Below are positions 60,456 to 64,000 of a stretch of 64,000 nt of DNA, piece by piece. The position numbers and the translations under genes were made by a program. The notes under the pieces were generated by a model. The model worked only from the letters and a program-made list of their open reading frames with translations. It was not told where the DNA came from and searched no databases. Positions within the stretch are counted from its first letter, which is position 1; each line of letters opens with the position of its first letter. The stretch comes from Gp6-AA40 sp036407095 (GTDB lineage Bacteria; Acidobacteriota; Vicinamibacteria; Vicinamibacterales; UBA2999): the NCBI GenBank assembly GCA_036407095.1, contig DASWZV010000129.1:1-64000 (forward strand), read 5' to 3'.

Positions 60456-62870
60456 ATGAAGGGAGTCTTGGCCGAGACTCCGTCGCCCTCGCCGACACTT
60501 CCGTCCGAGCTTCCTGTTCTGCCGCTCCGGCGAACGGTGCTGTTTCCTCTTACGCTGCAGCCGCTCGCCGTCAATCGACCGGTGTCGATCGAAAGCGTCA
60601 ATCGCGCACTCGGGACCGATCGCCTGATCCTGCTCGTCCTCCAGGACGATGACACAGAGGATCCCGGACCACCGAATCTGAAGACTGTCGGATGCGTCGG
60701 CATCATCCGCCAGATGGCGAAGGCCGCCACCGGCCTCAACATCATCGTGGAAGGCGTCGCGCGCGTGCGCGTCGAGTCGTACTCGCGAAACGGCACGTCG
60801 CTGCGAGCGCAGATCACCCCGCTGCCCGAAACCTGGTCGCGATCGATCGAGGTCGATGCGCACGTCCGCCGGATCCAGGACTTGATCGATCGCGCGCTGT
60901 CGCTCTCCACCGGCCTCTCCGAGGAGCTGCGCGGCGTCGTCATGAATATCGACGACCCGCTGCGTCTCTCGTACATCCTCGCCACGCTCATCGACATGAA
61001 GGCCGAGGACAAGCAGGCGCTCCTCGAGGAAAACGACCTCGTCAAGAAGCTCGATGCGGTCGCCGTGGCGATCGGGCGCGAGGTCGAACTGCTGGAGCTC
61101 AAAGGGAAGATCGAGTCGAAGGCGCAGCAGGAGATGACCGATGCGCAGCGTCAGTATTTCCTGCGGCAGCAGCTGAAGGCGATCCAACAGGAGCTCGGAG
61201 AGGGAGAAGGCAACGAGCTCGCCGAACTGCGCAAGAAAGTCGAGGACGCGAAGCTGCCGGAGTCGGTGCACACGGTCACGATGCGCGAGGTCGATCGCCT
61301 CGAACGGATGAACGCCGCCTCCCCCGAGTACCAGATGCTGCGGACCTACATCGACTGGGTGCTCGACGTGCCCTGGTCGGTGACGACGGAAGATCGCATC
61401 GATCCGGTCGAAGCGCGCAAGGTGCTGGACGAGGATCACTATGATCTCGACAAGGTCAAAGATCGCATCGTCGAGTACCTGGCGGTTCGCAAGCTCAAAG
61501 GCGACATGAAGGGCCCGATCCTCTGCTTCGTGGGCCCGCCGGGCGTGGGTAAGACCTCGCTTGGCCAATCGATCGCACGCGCGATGTCGCGCAAGTTCAT
61601 CAGGCTGTCGCTCGGCGGCGTGCGCGACGAAGCCGAGATTCGCGGGCATCGCCGGACCTACATCGGCGCGATTCCGGGTCGTATCGTGCAGGCGCTGAAA
61701 CAGGCAGAGTCGATGAATCCCGTCTTCATGCTCGACGAGATCGACAAAGTGTCAGCGGGCTTCCAGGGCGATCCGGCCGCGGCGCTGCTCGAGGTGCTCG
61801 ACCCGGCGCAGAACCACTCGTTCCGCGATCACTACCTCGAAGTGCCGGTCGATCTGTCGAAGGTGCTGTTCATCGCGACGGCCAATCAGCTCGGCACGGT
61901 CCACCCGGCCCTCCTCGATCGCATGGAGATCATCGGGCTGGCCGGCTACAGCGAGGACGAGAAGCTACATATCGCGCGCAAGTACCTGCTGCCACGGCAG
62001 ATGAGCGAACACGGGCTGCCCGCAGGCGCGATGGAGATCACAGACGCCGCGATCCGGGTCATCATCGCGGAATACACGCGCGAGGCGGGCGTCCGGAACC
62101 TCGAACGGCAGTTTGGGGCCATCTGCCGCAAGGTCGCCGCACGGGTCGCGACGCGCCCGCCCGATGGTGGAGAGCAGCCGGTCACCATCGTCGACCGGGA
62201 CCAGGTCGATGACTACCTGGGAGCGGCGCGGTTCAAGAAAGAAGCGGCCTTCAGGACGTCCAAACCGGGCGTTGCCACCGGTCTGGCCTGGACCGAGACG
62301 GGCGGGGATGTGCTTTTTGTCGAAGCGACCTTGCTTCCAGGCGGAAACCAGAACATTATTCTCACGGGTCAGCTCGGAAACGTGATGCAGGAGTCTGCCC
62401 GCGCCGCCTTGAGCCACATCCGGGCGAACGCCGCTGCGTTGGGAATTTCTTCGGAATTCCTCGCGAAACAGGACCTGCACGTCCACGTGCCCGCGGGGGC
62501 GATCCCGAAGGACGGACCATCGGCCGGCGTGACCATGGCCACGGCGATCCTGTCGGCCGCTCGAAAAATCCCCGTCCGTCAGGATGTGGCGATGACGGGG
62601 GAAATCACGCTGTCGGGGCTGGTGCTACCGGTCGGGGGTATCCGGGAGAAGACGATGGCGGCCCGGCGTTCCGGGATCAAAACGGTGATTCTGCCGGCGC
62701 TGAACGAACCAGATCTGGCGGAACTGCCTGAGGAGATTCGTCGAGACATGACGTTTGTGCCGGTCGAAACGCTGGAGCAGGTGATCGCCACCGCGCTGTC
62801 GACGGATCAGGCACCGGAGACCACTCACTGGGCGACTCCAGCGGAGACGCCCTCTCAACCGCACCTGTAG
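60456..62870 (+). CDS. lon: ATP-dependent protease Lon
   Basis: This protein has 804 residues. The N-terminal substrate domain (about 18-215) is followed by an AAA+ module with Walker A GPPGVGKTSL and Walker B PVFMLDEIDK, then the protease domain with catalytic Ser689 (KDGPSAGVTMA) and Lys732 (GGIREKTMAARR). These are 43 residues apart, as in E. coli Lon. It degrades misfolded and regulatory proteins in the cytoplasm. The length is normal for LonA. The next gene starts 11 bp after the stop. Confidence 0.97.
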   Translation: MKGVLAETPSPSPTLPSELPVLPLRRTVLFPLTLQPLAVNRPVSIESVNRALGTDRLILLVLQDDDTEDPGPPNLKTVGCVGIIRQMAKAATGLNIIVEGVARVRVESYSRNGTSLRAQITPLPETWSRSIEVDAHVRRIQDLIDRALSLSTGLSEELRGVVMNIDDPLRLSYILATLIDMKAEDKQALLEENDLVKKLDAVAVAIGREVELLELKGKIESKAQQEMTDAQRQYFLRQQLKAIQQELGEGEGNELAELRKKVEDAKLPESVHTVTMREVDRLERMNAASPEYQMLRTYIDWVLDVPWSVTTEDRIDPVEARKVLDEDHYDLDKVKDRIVEYLAVRKLKGDMKGPILCFVGPPGVGKTSLGQSIARAMSRKFIRLSLGGVRDEAEIRGHRRTYIGAIPGRIVQALKQAESMNPVFMLDEIDKVSAGFQGDPAAALLEVLDPAQNHSFRDHYLEVPVDLSKVLFIATANQLGTVHPALLDRMEIIGLAGYSEDEKLHIARKYLLPRQMSEHGLPAGAMEITDAAIRVIIAEYTREAGVRNLERQFGAICRKVAARVATRPPDGGEQPVTIVDRDQVDDYLGAARFKKEAAFRTSKPGVATGLAWTETGGDVLFVEATLLPGGNQNIILTGQLGNVMQESARAALSHIRANAAALGISSEFLAKQDLHVHVPAGAIPKDGPSAGVTMATAILSAARKIPVRQDVAMTGEITLSGLVLPVGGIREKTMAARRSGIKTVILPALNEPDLAELPEEIRRDMTFVPVETLEQVIATALSTDQAPETTHWATPAETPSQPHL

Positions 62871-62881
62871 GCCCGTCCACA

Positions 62882-64000
62882 TTGGCACAAGCGATCGTCT
62901 TCTACATCTCCGGTCACGGATTTGGTCACGCCTCACGCTCGATCGAGGTCATCAATGCCATCCTGGCGCAGCGTCCTGAAACGCGAGTCGGCGTGCGGAC
63001 GTCGGCCCCGCGATGGCTCTTCGACCTGACGGTCAAGGGCAAAGTCACCTACAGCACGCTCGAATGCGACACGGGTGTCGTGCAGGTGGACGCGTTGACG
63101 CTCGATGAAGCCGACAGTATTCGACGGGCGGCGTCATTCCACAGCGATCTCGTGACGCGCGCGGCGAGCGAGACGCGCGCCCTCCGCGAGCTCGGCGCCG
63201 GGATCATCGTTGGCGATATCCCGCCGTTGGCGTTCGCTGTAGGCGCATCGGCGGGCATCCCGTCGATCGGTCTGGGCAACTTCACGTGGGACTGGATCTA
63301 TGCGGACTATCCGCGCGTGCGGCTCGCGCCATCGCTCCTGCCGGCGATCCGCGGTGCCTACTCGAAGGCGTCGATGGCGCTGCGTCTGCCGATGTCGGGC
63401 GGCTTCGAGAGCTTCTCGAACGTCAGAGACGTCCCCTTCGTGGCGAGGCATGCCTCGCGTTCGCGCGACGAAGTCTGCAAGCTGCTCAAGCTGCCGAGCG
63501 ACAAGCCGATTATTCTGTCGTCGTTCGGCGGAGTGGGCCTCTCGGGACTCGACACCGAGGTGATCTCGAAGTTCAAGAAGTACACAGTGATCACCGCGGT
63601 GACCGCACCGCTCGGGCGGGCGCAGAAGAATGCGCCGGCCGCCGAGCGAAAAGGGTCGTTCATCACCATCAACGAAGAGGCCATGTACGGCATTGGCCTG
63701 CGGTACGAGGATCTGGTGGGCGCCGCCGAAGCAGTCGTGACCAAGCCTGGCTACGGCATCGTCTCGGAATGCATCGCGAACGACGCGGCCATCCTCTACA
63801 CGCCGCGCGGCCACTTCCCTGAGTACGACGTGATCGTCGAGGAGATGCCGAAATATCTGCGCTCGGCGCAGATTTCCCACGATGATCTCTTCGCCGGCAA
63901 GTGGGAGTCGCACCTCGACAAGCTGCTGACGCAGCCGAAACTCAAGAAGAAGCCCGAGACCAACGGTGCCGCCGTCGCCGCTGACATTCTCCTGAAGGCG
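62882..64000 (+). CDS. predicted GT-B glycosyltransferase (partial, runs off the window)
   Basis: At least 373 residues are encoded from a TTG at 62882, the best start because the family N-terminus follows at once (IVFYISGHGFGHASRSIEVINAIL). The frame is open to the last base. The GT-B type fold has a C-terminal half with the donor region (IILSSFGGVGLSGLD; VVTKPGYGIVSECIANDAAILYT). This start is typical of the glycosyltransferase-like domain found alone or fused to GHMP sugar kinases. No sugar can be named. It begins 11 bp after lon; a sugar-kinase domain could follow beyond the window. Confidence 0.8.
   Translation, partial: MAQAIVFYISGHGFGHASRSIEVINAILAQRPETRVGVRTSAPRWLFDLTVKGKVTYSTLECDTGVVQVDALTLDEADSIRRAASFHSDLVTRAASETRALRELGAGIIVGDIPPLAFAVGASAGIPSIGLGNFTWDWIYADYPRVRLAPSLLPAIRGAYSKASMALRLPMSGGFESFSNVRDVPFVARHASRSRDEVCKLLKLPSDKPIILSSFGGVGLSGLDTEVISKFKKYTVITAVTAPLGRAQKNAPAAERKGSFITINEEAMYGIGLRYEDLVGAAEAVVTKPGYGIVSECIANDAAILYTPRGHFPEYDVIVEEMPKYLRSAQISHDDLFAGKWESHLDKLLTQPKLKKKPETNGAAVAADILLKA

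Overview
The window reads as chromosomal DNA of an Acidobacteriota bacterium, most likely class Vicinamibacteria. The reasons are the high GC content, the 1,114-residue TonB-dependent receptor with an N-terminal carboxypeptidase-regulatory (Oar-like) domain, the abundance of secreted and TM-anchored proteins of types common in that phylum, and many degenerate intergenic repeats. This placement is inference from gene content; there is no rRNA gene. I saw no tRNA, rRNA, CRISPR array, prophage or insertion sequence.

Layout. 0-6.3 kb: small membrane protein and HtrA protease (minus), a nucleotide-translocase-like membrane protein with a HEAT-like tail, and a membrane-anchored Ser/Thr kinase. 6.4-18.9 kb: a phosphate block with PAP2 phosphatase, PstS, DUF47-Pit, a PhoB/PhoR pair, a decayed aquaporin, the TonB receptor, CrcB-DUF190, a secreted protein and inorganic pyrophosphatase. 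18.9-24.7 kb: a tannase-family protein lacking its catalytic Cys-Ser, a small protein, a secreted protein, a class III aminotransferase fused to a membrane domain, and a phospholipid N-methyltransferase-like protein. 24.7-25.1 kb: an inverted tandem repeat array. 25.1-30.8 kb: minus-strand glycosyltransferases and two PHP phosphoesterases. 31-37.7 kb: GlgC, copper amine oxidase, membrane spermidine synthase-like protein and an orphan response regulator. 37.7-43.8 kb: lipid kinase, SixA, CHAD, Ppx, PstB, PhoU. 43.8-50.8 kb: YacG, citrate synthase, lipoprotein M28 peptidase, molybdenum hydroxylase IorAB, GNAT, RarD. 50.8-60.3 kb: DRE-TIM acyltransferase, small membrane and zinc-ribbon proteins, rhomboid, TPR metallopeptidase, and a ketosynthase/FAD-reductase/methyltransferase group. 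60.4-64 kb: Lon and a glycosyltransferase cut by the window edge.

Theme 1 is phosphate. Uptake (PstS, PstB, Pit), sensing (PhoB, PhoR, two PhoU-type proteins), scavenging (PAP2, Ppa) and polyphosphate handling (SixA, CHAD, Ppx) are spread over about 37 kb. Several promoters carry 7-bp direct repeats with an exact 11-bp period (TGTAAC/TTAAC type), which is the geometry of Pho boxes. They stand before PAP2-pstS, DUF47-pit, the TonB receptor, the orphan regulator and a secreted protein. No pstC or pstA is present beside pstB or pstS.

Theme 2 is repeat invasion of intergenic DNA. A 25-bp TCGGTGCGATCC repeat forms a 6+8-copy inverted array at 24.75-25.09 kb and reappears as a four-copy tract at 45.36 kb, where it supplies the possible start codons of a lipoprotein gene. 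Independent CACGGAG/CTCCGTG, GGGGTC/GACCCC and GCCGGGYCT palindromic families lie in other gaps, and at least two genes end in codons derived from such tracts.
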